Below are positions 8,153 to 16,192 of a stretch of DNA of 41,131 bases, in pieces. This stretch comes from an uncultured Ruminococcus sp. (GTDB lineage: Bacteria; Bacillota; Clostridia; Oscillospirales; Ruminococcaceae): NCBI GenBank assembly GCA_900543105.1, contig UQQA01000009.1:1-41131 (forward strand), read 5' to 3'. Within the stretch, counting starts at the first letter, position 1; every line of letters starts with the position of its first letter. The position numbers were made by a program, and so were the translations under genes. Below the pieces are notes generated by a model that had not been told where the DNA came from, did no database searches, and worked only from the letters and a program-made list of their open reading frames with translations.

Positions 8153-9061
8153 TTATTTTTTTCTTTTCATAAGATAAGCACTTAATTCTTTTAAGAAGCA
8201 ATTTTCATCAAAATCCGACAATGCGCACATTGCATCATCTGTAAGCTTTTCGGCAAATTTTTGCGAATGTTCGATACCGCATCGTACAGCAAATGTATTT
8301 TTTTCATTTGAAAAATCGCTGCCGATAGGCTTTCCAAGCTCTTTTTCATCACCGACAATATCAAGTATATCATCAACTATCTGAAAAGCAAGTCCAAGAC
8401 ATTCACCGAATTTTCCTGCCGAATCAACCTTATCGTAAGCTTGGGCACATATACAGCCCATTTCACAAGCCGCCGCAATAAGTGCACTTGTTTTCATACG
8501 ATACATTTCAAGCAAACTTTCCGAAGTTGTAAGCTTGCTCTGACAGTTTGTGTCAATGACCTGACCGCCGATCATTCCCTGAACACCGACAGCCTTAGAA
8601 AGACAGCGTATAAGCTTCACCTTGACAGTATCGGAAAGCCTTTCATCATTTGAGATGATCTCAAAAGCTTTATTCTGGAGTGCATCACCTGCAAGAAGCG
8701 CAGTTGCTTCGTCAAAAGCCTTATGACAGGACGGCTTGCCGCGGCGGAAATCATCATTATCCATACACGGAAGGTCGTCATGGATAAGCGAAAAAGCGTG
8801 TATCATCTCGATAGCACAAGCAGCAGAAAGAGCATCATCAACAACTCCGCCGCACACCCTGCAAAACTCCATTGTCAGTACAGCACGAACGCGCTTTCCG
8901 CCAGCCGAAAGAGTGTACCACATTGCTTCGGCAACCTCTTTCTGCAATCCGCAGCGGCTTATTTCCTCTTGTTTATATTTATCAAGCTCCGAATTGACTT
9001 TTTTGATATTATCATCGAGCCTGACCTTGTTTTCAGCTGATATACCGCTGATATTCGGCAT
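8153..9061 (-). CDS. ispA: short/medium-chain polyprenyl diphosphate synthase (farnesyl/geranylgeranyl type)
   Basis: A 302-residue trans-prenyltransferase that condenses isopentenyl diphosphate with allylic diphosphates. The first Asp-rich motif reads HDDLPCMDNDDFRRGKPS, and the second reads FQIVDDILD. Both bind the magnesium-diphosphate. The lysine-arginine region near GGKRVRAVL binds IPP. Length is normal. RBS GGGAG is 5 nt before the ATG. Product chain length cannot be read with certainty; farnesyl diphosphate is most likely by family. It lies upstream of dxs and downstream of xseB, as in Bacillus yqiD. Confidence 0.94.
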   Translation of the reverse strand: MPNISGISAENKVRLDDNIKKVNSELDKYKQEEISRCGLQKEVAEAMWYTLSAGGKRVRAVLTMEFCRVCGGVVDDALSAACAIEMIHAFSLIHDDLPCMDNDDFRRGKPSCHKAFDEATALLAGDALQNKAFEIISNDERLSDTVKVKLIRCLSKAVGVQGMIGGQVIDTNCQSKLTTSESLLEMYRMKTSALIAAACEMGCICAQAYDKVDSAGKFGECLGLAFQIVDDILDIVGDEKELGKPIGSDFSNEKNTFAVRCGIEHSQKFAEKLTDDAMCALSDFDENCFLKELSAYLMKRKK

Positions 9062-9078
9062 AAAAACTCCCCTTAAAA

Positions 9079-9255
9079 TTATTCGTTTTCTTCAACAGTG
9101 ACAAGCATTTCAGCTTTGTCAAGCTCTTTTTTGCAGCCGTCAATGAGCTTCGCGCCCTCTTTGTAAAGCTTGATCGAATCATCAAGCGATATATCCTTAT
9201 CCTCAAGAGCAGATATTATCTCATCAATTCGTTTTATTGAATCCTCAAACTTCAT
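9079..9255 (-). CDS. xseB: exodeoxyribonuclease VII small subunit
   Basis: A 58-residue helical protein that coats the large XseA subunit of exonuclease VII. The family pattern FEDSIKRIDEIISALEDKDISLDDSIKLYKEG is nearly complete. I prefer the ATG at 9255 because AAAGGA lies 6-7 nt upstream. The ATG at 9270 would overlap the xseA stop as ATGA but has no ribosome binding site. It directly follows xseA and precedes ispA. Confidence 0.93.
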   Translation of the reverse strand: MKFEDSIKRIDEIISALEDKDISLDDSIKLYKEGAKLIDGCKKELDKAEMLVTVEENE

Positions 9256-9266
9256 TTTCTGTCCTT

Positions 9267-10451
9267 TCATTTTACAGCGGCCTCTATCTCACCGTCATGA
9301 AGCTTTACGGAAATATTATCACCGGTCTTAAGCTCCGAAACGGAATGGATAAGCTTTTCATCTTTATAAACAAGAGAGTAACCTCTCATCATTATCTTTG
9401 TCGGACTCAAATTGTCAAGTGCAGATATCTTAGCTTTAAGCTCTGCACTCTTTAGTTCTGTCTGTATCTTCAAAAGCTCCTGCAAACGGCGTTTTCGTTC
9501 ATCAAGCAGCTTTTTTGAATTCTCTATACGATTTTGGGGTTCGGCAGCAATAAGCGACTTTTCCCGATTTTCAAGCTGTAATCGCAGAAAGACCGTTTTA
9601 TCGATAAGCTTTTTTTCAAGCACTTTCTGAGAAGCGTTTAAAAAGTTTATAAGCGAGGAAAGCTCGGGTACAGCAAGTTCTGCCGCCGCTGACGGCGTAG
9701 GAGCGCGCAAATCAGCCGCATAATCAGCTATTGTTGTATCGGTTTCATGTCCGACAGCGGATATTACAGGCGTTTCACAGTTAAAGATAGCTCTTGCAAC
9801 ACTTTCACTGTTGAAAGCCATAAGATCTTCCAAAGAACCGCCGCCTCTGCCAACGATAATAATATCATTTTCGCCGCTGTCCGCACGTTTTAGAGCCGAA
9901 CATATACTTTCAGGAGCATTTGCGCCTTGAACAAGACAGGGATAAACGACAACCTCCGCGATCGGATACCGGCGTGATATGATATTGAGCATATCCTGAA
10001 GTGCCGCCGCTTCTATCGAAGTAACAATGCCGATCTTAGTCGGAAATTCGGGCAGCGGCTTTTTTAGGCTCTCATCAAACAAACCCTCTGCGGAAAGCCG
10101 TTCTTTTAACTGCTCAAACGCGATATAAAGCGCACCTATACCGTCAGGCTGCATATCATTGACATAAAGCTGATACACTCCGTCACGCTCATAGACCTGC
10201 ACATTCGCCGAAATTATAACTCTCATTCCCGATGTGGGAACAAAGCGAAGCTGTGAAGCCGCACTGGCAAACATAACAGCCTTTACCGAGCTTGTGCTGT
10301 CTTTAAGCGTAAAGTACAGATGCCCCGACTTTGTATGATTGGTAAAATTGGAAATTTCGCCGCTTATCAGAATTCCTTTCAGCTGCTTATCTTCTTTAAT
10401 TCTGAAAGCAATATATCGGTTAAGCTGGCTCACGGTAAGCAAACTGCTCAT
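9267..10451 (-). CDS. xseA: exodeoxyribonuclease VII large subunit
   Basis: A 394-residue catalytic subunit of the single-strand nuclease ExoVII. Residues 1-100 form an OB-fold DNA-binding domain (LTVSQLNRYI, GILISGEISNF, SGHLYFTLKD). The catalytic region contains IGIVTSIEAAALQDMLNII, the DIIIVGRGGGSLEDLMAFN block and VISAVGHETDTTIADYAADLRAPTPSAAAE. A helical C-terminal part follows. Length is slightly short of the E. coli protein but usual for Firmicutes. The start overlaps the upstream stop as ATGA, with AAGGAG 8 nt before it. Confidence 0.96.
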   Translation of the reverse strand: MSSLLTVSQLNRYIAFRIKEDKQLKGILISGEISNFTNHTKSGHLYFTLKDSTSSVKAVMFASAASQLRFVPTSGMRVIISANVQVYERDGVYQLYVNDMQPDGIGALYIAFEQLKERLSAEGLFDESLKKPLPEFPTKIGIVTSIEAAALQDMLNIISRRYPIAEVVVYPCLVQGANAPESICSALKRADSGENDIIIVGRGGGSLEDLMAFNSESVARAIFNCETPVISAVGHETDTTIADYAADLRAPTPSAAAELAVPELSSLINFLNASQKVLEKKLIDKTVFLRLQLENREKSLIAAEPQNRIENSKKLLDERKRRLQELLKIQTELKSAELKAKISALDNLSPTKIMMRGYSLVYKDEKLIHSVSELKTGDNISVKLHDGEIEAAVK

Positions 10452-11386
10452 AATGCGTTCTCCTTGATCGCTGCAAACACTGCCGTTCCGACAGCATTAT
10501 CGCAGGAAAAATCGGGTTCGGCAAAAAATGCATCGAATTTCTGCAAAAGCTTATCCCGAATAAGCTTATCGGACATTACTCCGCCTGCATATACGATCGG
10601 AATATTTCCGCAGCTGTCAAGTGCGAATTTCGTCATCTCATATATTGTTGAATAAACGAAGCTAAGGCAATAATTTGCGATATCTTCCTTCTTTTCACCG
10701 TCATCAAGCATTTTTCGGCACTTATTTTCAAGCCCCGAAAGGCAACAGTTTCCATTTTTTAGCATAGGTTTGATTTTGTATTTCTTGCCACTCATTGCAG
10801 CAAGCTTTTCAAGCCCTTTTCCGCACGGAAATTTTAGACCGAGCATCAAGCCTGCCCTATCTATCGCTTGTCCTGCCTTGATATCGAGCGAAGAACCTAT
10901 CTCCGTTATATCAAACACCTTTTCTTTGTCGGGAGTGACAAGCAAACAGTCGGTCGTTCCACCGCTGACGTGAAAAGCAATGAATTTTTCATTTACAAGT
11001 TCAAGCTTCTGCGAAGAAAACAGCACTGCGAGTATATGTCCTATCTGATGCGAAGTCTTATGCACGGGAACTTTATTAACTGCTCCAAGCGAATCAGCCA
11101 ATCCCTCTCCGCACAAAAAACATGGCATATATGAACCCTCAATATTGCGTGGGCGAACAGAAACACCGATAGCATCGGGTCTTATCTGTCTGTTTTCAAA
11201 CAATGCCGACACCATTTCGGGAAGCTGCTTTGTATGGTGAAAAACAGCATCACTTTGCCGCAGACCAAGTTCTCCTTCTTTTACAGGAAGAAGCTTTTTG
11301 CACTGTATGGCTTCCATTCTTTCCGTATCGATAAGAGCTGTGGAAGTTGTGTAATTGCTTGTGTCCAGTCCGAGATATATCGGCAT
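10448..11386 (-). CDS. Kae1/TsaD-like (peptidase M22 family) paralog
   Basis: A 312-residue ASKHA-fold protein related to TsaD, the enzyme that makes threonylcarbamoyl-adenosine in tRNA. It opens with GLDTSNYTTSTALID, keeps the metal-binding HxxxH (His113 and His117 in SHQIGHILA) and has SGGTTD where TsaD has SGGHT. It ends with YAGGVMSDKLIR and DNAVGTA, close to the TsaD AGGV and DNA motifs. It is shorter and more diverged than true TsaD (about 340 residues), so I read it as a lineage paralog, with tsaD itself expected elsewhere. It is coupled to xseA by ATGA and to nusB by a one-base overlap. Confidence 0.85.
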   Translation of the reverse strand: MPIYLGLDTSNYTTSTALIDTERMEAIQCKKLLPVKEGELGLRQSDAVFHHTKQLPEMVSALFENRQIRPDAIGVSVRPRNIEGSYMPCFLCGEGLADSLGAVNKVPVHKTSHQIGHILAVLFSSQKLELVNEKFIAFHVSGGTTDCLLVTPDKEKVFDITEIGSSLDIKAGQAIDRAGLMLGLKFPCGKGLEKLAAMSGKKYKIKPMLKNGNCCLSGLENKCRKMLDDGEKKEDIANYCLSFVYSTIYEMTKFALDSCGNIPIVYAGGVMSDKLIRDKLLQKFDAFFAEPDFSCDNAVGTAVFAAIKENAL

Positions 11387-11802
11387 TATTTTTCTGCGCC
11401 TTCCTTATTTTCAAGTTCCTTTGCAACGACACCGAGAACGCCATTGATAAACTTTACATCGGGTGTGTATGTGTACTTCTTGGCGAGCAATACAGCCTCA
11501 CTTATAGCAACATTATTCGGAACTTTGTCATTATAAAGCATCTCATATATTGCCACGCGAAGAATAGCAATGCTAACCTTTGGGATTCGCGAGAACTGAC
11601 GCTTTTCACTGTTTGCGGCAATGATCTCATCGATCTCTGCTGCCTTTTCGGTTACAGCTTCAAAGAGCTTTTCACACTCCTCGTCCATTTCAAATTCATC
11701 TACTTCATATGCCGCATCAATAACAGCATCGACCGGATCATCGGTAAAAAGCTTTTCAAATGTCAGCAGAAAAGCTGCTTCTCTTATTTCACTTCTTTTC
11801 AA
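11386..11802 (-). CDS. nusB: transcription antitermination factor NusB
   Basis: A 138-residue all-helical RNA-binding protein that joins NusE (S10) at boxA to prevent rho termination in rRNA operons. The start MKRSEIREAAFLLTFE aligns with the family start. The C-terminal half contains ISRIPKVSIAILRVAIYEML-like sequence and NVAISEAVLLAKKY, typical of NusB. The TTG at 11802 is chosen because it gives the family N-terminus and lies 10 nt after AAAGGA; the TTG at 11811 is too close to it. It follows asp23 and precedes the TsaD paralog. Confidence 0.94.
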   Translation of the reverse strand: MKRSEIREAAFLLTFEKLFTDDPVDAVIDAAYEVDEFEMDEECEKLFEAVTEKAAEIDEIIAANSEKRQFSRIPKVSIAILRVAIYEMLYNDKVPNNVAISEAVLLAKKYTYTPDVKFINGVLGVVAKELENKEGAEK

Positions 11803-11831
11803 AATTTTCAAATCCTTTCATTTTATGTACA

Positions 11832-11876
11832 GAAAAGCAAGCCCTATATCAGCTTTACTGAAAAGAGCCTGCTTTC
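11832..11876 (-). other. intercistronic hairpin between asp23 and nusB
   Basis: The 78-nt gap can fold into an imperfect stem of about 12 pairs (11832-11844 with 11865-11876), with one bulge and G-U pairs. No clear T-run follows on the minus strand, so it may be an RNA processing or stability element and not a full terminator. Confidence 0.35.
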
Positions 11877-11880
11877 CATA

Positions 11881-12234
11881 TTACTTTTCATTATCGAATG
11901 ATATTCCCTCAACGATGACATTTACCTTATTAACGATAATACCGGTCATATTCTGGATATCATTTTTGACTTTGTTCTGTATCTTTTCAGCTACCTGCTT
12001 TACCTTGCTGCTGTATGCAACAATTACATTAACAGTGACATCGACCGAACCGCTTTCGCCTGTGATAGCAATAGCAGATCCGTTCTTTTTATCAAAAATG
12101 CTGCTGAAATTGATCTTGCTGTTTGTAATGCCGCTCACGCCCTCAACGGACTTTACCGCCAATTCAACTATCTTGGAAACAACATCTTCCGAAATTTTGA
12201 TGCTGTTTGTCTGAACGTCATTGATCTTATCCAT
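11881..12234 (-). CDS. Asp23/Gls24 family envelope stress protein (YqhY-like)
   Basis: A 117-residue Asp23/Gls24 family protein. The family pattern is visible in ISEDVVSKIVELAVKSVEGVSGI, the short repeat SVDVTVNVIVAYSSKVKQVAEKIQNKVKNDIQNMTG and the ending VNKVNVIVEGISF. In Bacillus the homolog YqhY sits at the same place next to nusB and has been linked to control of acetyl-CoA carboxylase; the exact role here is not known. RBS GGGAGG is 8 nt before the ATG. It is the first gene of the twelve-gene operon driven from 12319-12347. Confidence 0.93.
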   Translation of the reverse strand: MDKINDVQTNSIKISEDVVSKIVELAVKSVEGVSGITNSKINFSSIFDKKNGSAIAITGESGSVDVTVNVIVAYSSKVKQVAEKIQNKVKNDIQNMTGIIVNKVNVIVEGISFDNEK

Positions 12235-12257
12235 CTGATAAACCTCCCTGCCGAATT

Positions 12258-12294
12258 GGCTGACGATCTATCAGGATATTTTTTAAAGTCAGCC
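12258..12294 (-). promoter_or_regulatory. hairpin in the asp23 5' UTR
   Basis: A perfect 7-bp inverted repeat GGCTGAC/GTCAGCC (12258-12264 and 12288-12294) with a 23-nt loop lies between the asp23 promoter and its ribosome binding site. It has no T-run, so I suggest an mRNA structure and not a terminator. Confidence 0.4.
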
Positions 12295-12297
12295 ATC

Positions 12298-12347
12298 TGA
12301 AAATATCTATACTACTATATTATAGCAGATATTTTCAAAATGTACAA
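12298..12347 (-). promoter_or_regulatory. asp23 operon promoter inside a palindrome
   Basis: On the minus strand -35 TTGTAC (12347-12342) and -10 TATAAT (12324-12319) are spaced by 17 nt. A perfect 11-bp inverted repeat TGAAAATATCT/AGATATTTTCA (12298-12308 and 12327-12337) brackets the -10, so a dimeric regulator could bind across it. The -35 abuts the spoIIIAH stop codon. Confidence 0.75.
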
Positions 12348-12911
12348 CTACTTTACCTCAAAAATTCTAATATTTTCTGCGGGAATTGTAACCTCTGTTA
12401 ACAGAATGTCTTTAATTTGTGCTGCCTGTGCCGCTTCAAGACCCTCTGACTTAACAACAATGTTTGCTGTGCTGTCATTGAGATAAACTACACAGTCATT
12501 GAAGCCTTGTGCTTTGATGAGATTTTCGATCTTGCTCTCGCTTTCGGAAAGCTTTGAAAGTGTGATGGATTCATTTGTATACGTCGCTGTTTCTTCATCG
12601 GAAAGATCGCCGCCGTTGAGAATGACCGAAAGAGTTTCAACAGCCTCATCTCGGCTTGTCATACGGCTCAAACGAACCTGTGCGAAGTAATCGCTTGCAC
12701 CCTCAGCACTCACAAAAGCAGCATCGCCATAATAAGCCTGATCCTCAGCAGTCGAATCAGCCGCCACAGCATCGTTGCTCATAACATCCTGCGCAATGTC
12801 ATCACCAGATGAAGAAAGCGCATAGTTCATATACACTGCAATGCCAAGAATAAGCGTAAGACACGCAAGGATTATCTGTTTTTTTCCGATAATAAGGTTT
12901 AATCTTTTCAT
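12348..12911 (-). CDS. spoIIIAH: stage III sporulation protein AH
   Basis: A 187-residue mother-cell protein with one N-terminal membrane segment (about residues 9-30, QIILACLTLILGIAVYMNYAL) and an extracellular ring-building-motif domain at the C-terminus. In Bacillus it forms a channel with forespore SpoIIQ. The C-terminal part (VVYLNDSTANIVVKSEGLEAAQ, ITVPAENIRIFEVK-like end) matches the family. The linker (30-75) is rich in Asp, Ala and Ser. RBS AGGAGG is 8 nt before the ATG. It is the last gene of the spoIIIA operon. Confidence 0.9.
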   Translation of the reverse strand: MKRLNLIIGKKQIILACLTLILGIAVYMNYALSSSGDDIAQDVMSNDAVAADSTAEDQAYYGDAAFVSAEGASDYFAQVRLSRMTSRDEAVETLSVILNGGDLSDEETATYTNESITLSKLSESESKIENLIKAQGFNDCVVYLNDSTANIVVKSEGLEAAQAAQIKDILLTEVTIPAENIRIFEVK

Positions 12912-12927
12912 TGTTATTTGCCTCCTG

Positions 12928-13446
12928 TTATTTCATTTCAGCAACATATATTCTGCTGCTTGGAATTTTTAGTGCGGTCGAGACCGCTTTATACACCTTT
13001 TCGCAGACCTTAGGATCATCTCCTCCCTCGCATACGATCACGATACCGCTTATCTCGGGTATCTTTACTTTTTTTATCAGCGCCTCCTTTGATGAACCGC
13101 TGTCAATAATGACTATCTCATTTTCTGTGCTGCTTGAGCCTTGCTTGAATTCTTCGGCGTAAACATATTCCTCGGTGGAGGAAACATTGACAAGGACTTT
13201 GGCTTTACCTACTCCCTCAATGGACATAAGAACTTCCGAAAGACGGCTTTCCGTACACTCAATGTATGTATCTGCCGTCTGAAAATCAGCATCGGTGTCA
13301 CTGACGTTTTTCTTGTCCTTACTGCCCGAAAAATCAGCAAAAACTATCATTACCATAATCACAAGTCCGACTGAAATAAGTATCTTCGGAAAGATGGACT
13401 TTTGCGAAAACTCCTTTAAGCTTTTCAGAATTTCGTCCTTTTTCAT
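12928..13446 (-). CDS. spoIIIAG: stage III sporulation protein AG
   Basis: A 172-residue protein with a single N-terminal membrane segment (about 19-38, ILISVGLVIMVMIVFADF) followed by a ring-building domain. Its Bacillus homolog forms a large oligomeric ring in the feeding-tube channel between mother cell and forespore. Family landmarks are ESRLSEVLMSIEGVGKAKVLVNVSS, the insertion that forms the beta-barrel part, and the end IVCEGGDDPKVCEKVYKAVSTALKIPSSRI. RBS GAGG precedes the ATG. The ATG overlaps the spoIIIAF stop by 4 bases (ATGA). Confidence 0.93.
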   Translation of the reverse strand: MKKDEILKSLKEFSQKSIFPKILISVGLVIMVMIVFADFSGSKDKKNVSDTDADFQTADTYIECTESRLSEVLMSIEGVGKAKVLVNVSSTEEYVYAEEFKQGSSSTENEIVIIDSGSSKEALIKKVKIPEISGIVIVCEGGDDPKVCEKVYKAVSTALKIPSSRIYVAEMK

Positions 13447-13922
13447 TGTGTAAGCTCCTCGATTTTTACAAGTGTCTTTTCCCCTGTTTCACTTTTAACT
13501 ATGTCAACTGCCTCAGCTCCCTGTGCTGCATTTTGAGCAGCTATTTTGACCTCATTAATAGATATGCTGCCGTTATCGGAAATATTAATACTTGTCTTGA
13601 TTTCTTTTACGGAAATATCGTTTTCCAAAAGTATATCCGCTAATCTGCTGCTGATATTCCTTTCGACCGAACCCTTGAAGAAATCGAGCGTAATATCAGT
13701 GCTGCCTGAAATGTTTTTGTTAATGACATCAATACTTTCGGCTGTATCGGACAGATTCTTTATACTGCCCATAAGAGGCTTTGAAAGTGTCAAAATAAAA
13801 ATAAGCGCAAAGATTATCCTCATCTGCTTTGCATATTTTTCTGACGGATATATCGATTCAAAAATGTTCATCACAACTGCCAGTATTCCTGCCGAAATGA
13901 CAACAAGCTGTATTTCGTTCAT
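13443..13922 (-). CDS. spoIIIAF: stage III sporulation protein AF
   Basis: A 159-residue protein of the spoIIIA channel. Two N-terminal membrane segments (about residues 4-20 and 34-55, the second RIIFALIFILTLSKPLMGSI) precede a soluble domain with a short ring-building-like fold. The longest frame starts at a GTG three codons earlier, but AAAGGAG is placed correctly (8 nt) only for the ATG at 13922. It is coupled by ATGA to spoIIIAG. Confidence 0.88.
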   Translation of the reverse strand: MNEIQLVVISAGILAVVMNIFESIYPSEKYAKQMRIIFALIFILTLSKPLMGSIKNLSDTAESIDVINKNISGSTDITLDFFKGSVERNISSRLADILLENDISVKEIKTSINISDNGSISINEVKIAAQNAAQGAEAVDIVKSETGEKTLVKIEELTQ

Positions 13923-13936
13923 CTCTTTCACTCCTT

Positions 13937-15067
13937 TTACGAAACATCAAGTCCCGTCATCATCATTACCGCCGTTGAGATTATCAGCATCATTCCAAAG
14001 CATATAATAAGGCTTATTATCATCGAAAGCACAGACGATGAGTTATGTAACAGCGTTTTTATCCCTTTTATCCCAAACATACCGCTTATTATCTCGGCAA
14101 TGCAGAACGATGTTTTCACAAGGACAACTTCGATAAGCGCTGGAACTACCGAAACAAATATTACGGCTATCCCGAAAAAGCCTACTCCTCCTCTTAATAT
14201 GCCAAGACTTGCTTTCAGCGTGGTATAAGCATCCGCAACAGCACCGCCTATAACAGGTATGCAGTTGGAAGCGAGATACTTTGCCGCCTTAACCCCGATA
14301 GTGTCAGCCGACGCCCCGATTATACTCTGCAAGGATAAAAGTCCTATGAAAACAGTCATAATAAATCCAAGTATGAACTTTACAGCCTTGCTTATCATAT
14401 CGGTAATACTCGTCAGATCAAACGCTTCATTTATCGATTGGATTATTCCAAGCGCCGTGCATATCGATACAAGCGGCATAAGATAATTAGCAGCAGCCGA
14501 AGCTGCAAATTCGGCAAAGACCACCATGACCGCGCTATACGCCGCCGCAGACGTTACACACCCCGATGATGCCATTATTCCCGAAAAGACAGGGATATAC
14601 GACGTTACAAAATCACTTCCGCTGTAAAGTGTGTCCGAAGCGGTTTTCACGCATTTTACTATCGGGTCGGATATGATACCTACTGCGATAAGAACGCACA
14701 CTGTACCATAAACGCTTGAAACCGACTTGTTTTCAATACAGCTCCCGAAGTTTTCCGTCACTGAACCTGCAATTATCACTGCAAACAGCATAACAAGCAG
14801 CTTGAGCGGATAATCAAGCTTCGCCTTAACTTCTTCGAGCATATATTTTATAACATCGGCAGGACTGATGTTTTTCACAGCGTCAATATTGTCAGCCGAA
14901 ATGCCGTTATCCGCTATTATATTCTCTGCATCTGACGGAACATTCTCATTCAGGGACGAAATATCAATTCCTATCTCCGAAGCAAAATTATCCTCGGCAA
15001 AAGCAGGGATAAACATAACATATACACAAGCAATAATCAACGGTATCAGAACAGCGATCTTTTTCAT
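13937..15067 (-). CDS. spoIIIAE: stage III sporulation protein AE
   Basis: A 376-residue polytopic membrane protein, the largest integral component of the SpoIIIA complex. It has a cleavable signal peptide (MKKIAVLIPLIIACVYVMFIPAFAED, cleavage after AFA), an extracellular acidic stretch to about residue 80, and then about seven to eight hydrophobic segments. Conserved family stretches include YIPVFSGIMASSG and PVIGGAVADAYTTLKASLGILRGGVG. RBS AAAGGAG lies 9 nt before the ATG. It is encoded between AD and AF in the normal order. Confidence 0.95.
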   Translation of the reverse strand: MKKIAVLIPLIIACVYVMFIPAFAEDNFASEIGIDISSLNENVPSDAENIIADNGISADNIDAVKNISPADVIKYMLEEVKAKLDYPLKLLVMLFAVIIAGSVTENFGSCIENKSVSSVYGTVCVLIAVGIISDPIVKCVKTASDTLYSGSDFVTSYIPVFSGIMASSGCVTSAAAYSAVMVVFAEFAASAAANYLMPLVSICTALGIIQSINEAFDLTSITDMISKAVKFILGFIMTVFIGLLSLQSIIGASADTIGVKAAKYLASNCIPVIGGAVADAYTTLKASLGILRGGVGFFGIAVIFVSVVPALIEVVLVKTSFCIAEIISGMFGIKGIKTLLHNSSSVLSMIISLIICFGMMLIISTAVMMMTGLDVS

Positions 15068-15081
15068 ATCCTATAGCTCCT

Positions 15082-15471
15082 TTACGTTCCGGAAAAAGAA
15101 ATTATTATCTCGACTGCCTGCTCAAAAAGCGGTATCGCAGAAACCATCAGTCCCACCCTGCCTGCAAGTTCCGCCTGCGATGCAAGAAGATTTTCTCCGC
15201 TGTCCTTGCATATATCCGAAGCAAACTGCGAGATATAGCATATTCCCGTTGCCTTGAACAGGATTTTCAGATAATCCGTATCAGCCTGCGAACGTTCAAA
15301 TATAGACCGTATGTTTTCAATAAGCGGCGAGATATAAATGAACATAAACGAAAGAACTATCACTGCCGCCGATATTTTGATGTAAAGCGCATATTCGTGC
15401 GAATTCTTATCAAACAGCCTGCATATAACAGTTGAAATAATGCAGATCGATGCGATTTTAACAATATCCAT
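15082..15471 (-). CDS. spoIIIAD: stage III sporulation protein AD
   Basis: A 129-residue membrane protein with about four hydrophobic segments. Family marks include KISAAVIVLSFMFIYISPLIENI in the first half and KATGICYISQFASDICKDSGENLLASQAELAGR in the second. The function within the channel is unresolved in the family. The ribosome binding site is weak (GAGAG), so translation is probably coupled to spoIIIAC, whose stop lies 5 bases upstream. Confidence 0.95.
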   Translation of the reverse strand: MDIVKIASICIISTVICRLFDKNSHEYALYIKISAAVIVLSFMFIYISPLIENIRSIFERSQADTDYLKILFKATGICYISQFASDICKDSGENLLASQAELAGRVGLMVSAIPLFEQAVEIIISFSGT

Positions 15472-15476
15472 AACTC

Positions 15477-15671
15477 TCAGAACCCAAAAACAGACTTCAC
15501 CGTTTCAAATAAGGACGCTATCTCATCAATTATTACAAGCAGAACAACAATAAGTCCTGCAATCGTGACGATAAGGCCGTATTCCTCGCGTTCCGATTTT
15601 TTCAGGATCATATTCAGAACGGCTACGATTATTCCAACTCCTGCAATTTTAAAAATAATATCTAAATCCAT
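15477..15671 (-). CDS. spoIIIAC: stage III sporulation protein AC
   Basis: A 64-residue protein with two membrane segments separated by a charged loop (KKSEREEYG), the usual size for SpoIIIAC. The longest open frame begins 29 codons earlier inside spoIIIAB, but CGGAGGG lies 5 nt before the ATG at 15671, which sets the start. Confidence 0.95.
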   Translation of the reverse strand: MDLDIIFKIAGVGIIVAVLNMILKKSEREEYGLIVTIAGLIVVLLVIIDEIASLFETVKSVFGF

Positions 15672-15685
15672 TTTTCCCTCCGAGA

Positions 15686-16192
15686 TCAGATGAACATTAT
15701 TACAATAAATGCTCCGCAAAGCACCCCGAGCGAACGGTAAAGCTTTGATTTTCTGCAATTATCCTCATCGGCTGATCTTATCATTTTTTCAAGCTCAAGC
15801 TTTTCGTATTTTATAGCATTAAGCTGTCCGCTGATATCGCTTTTTCCAAGCTTTTTTCCTATATCCTTAACAAGTTCTTTTTCTTCATCGGTCAGAAAGC
15901 CATACTGCTGATATTCAACAGCCTTTTCCCAGAGCGAACCGATATCCGAACCTATATGAATTTCGTCACTTATATTTTTTAAGAAAGCAAGCTCGGACAG
16001 ACGTTTATTTTTCGCAAGACGATCAATTATCTCTCCTGCCTCAGCCAACTCAAATTCTATCATAAGCCGCAATTCTTCAAGCATATATTCAATGTCTTTC
16101 AAAAACCTGCATTTCTGCCGTAGCTTTCCCGAAAAATATCCTCCAAGCAAGGTGCATATCGCCATTATCAGAATAATAAGCACATTTTTCAT
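15686..16192 (-). CDS. spoIIIAB: stage III sporulation protein AB
   Basis: A 168-residue protein with one membrane segment at each end (residues about 3-20, NVLIILIMAICTLLGGYFSG, and the last 20 residues) and a helical cytoplasmic middle. The order and the pattern FLKDIEYMLEELRLMIEF match the family. The chosen ATG overlaps the spoIIIAA stop as ATGA. The longer frame extending back into spoIIIAA is not supported by a ribosome binding site. Confidence 0.93.
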   Translation of the reverse strand: MKNVLIILIMAICTLLGGYFSGKLRQKCRFLKDIEYMLEELRLMIEFELAEAGEIIDRLAKNKRLSELAFLKNISDEIHIGSDIGSLWEKAVEYQQYGFLTDEEKELVKDIGKKLGKSDISGQLNAIKYEKLELEKMIRSADEDNCRKSKLYRSLGVLCGAFIVIMFI

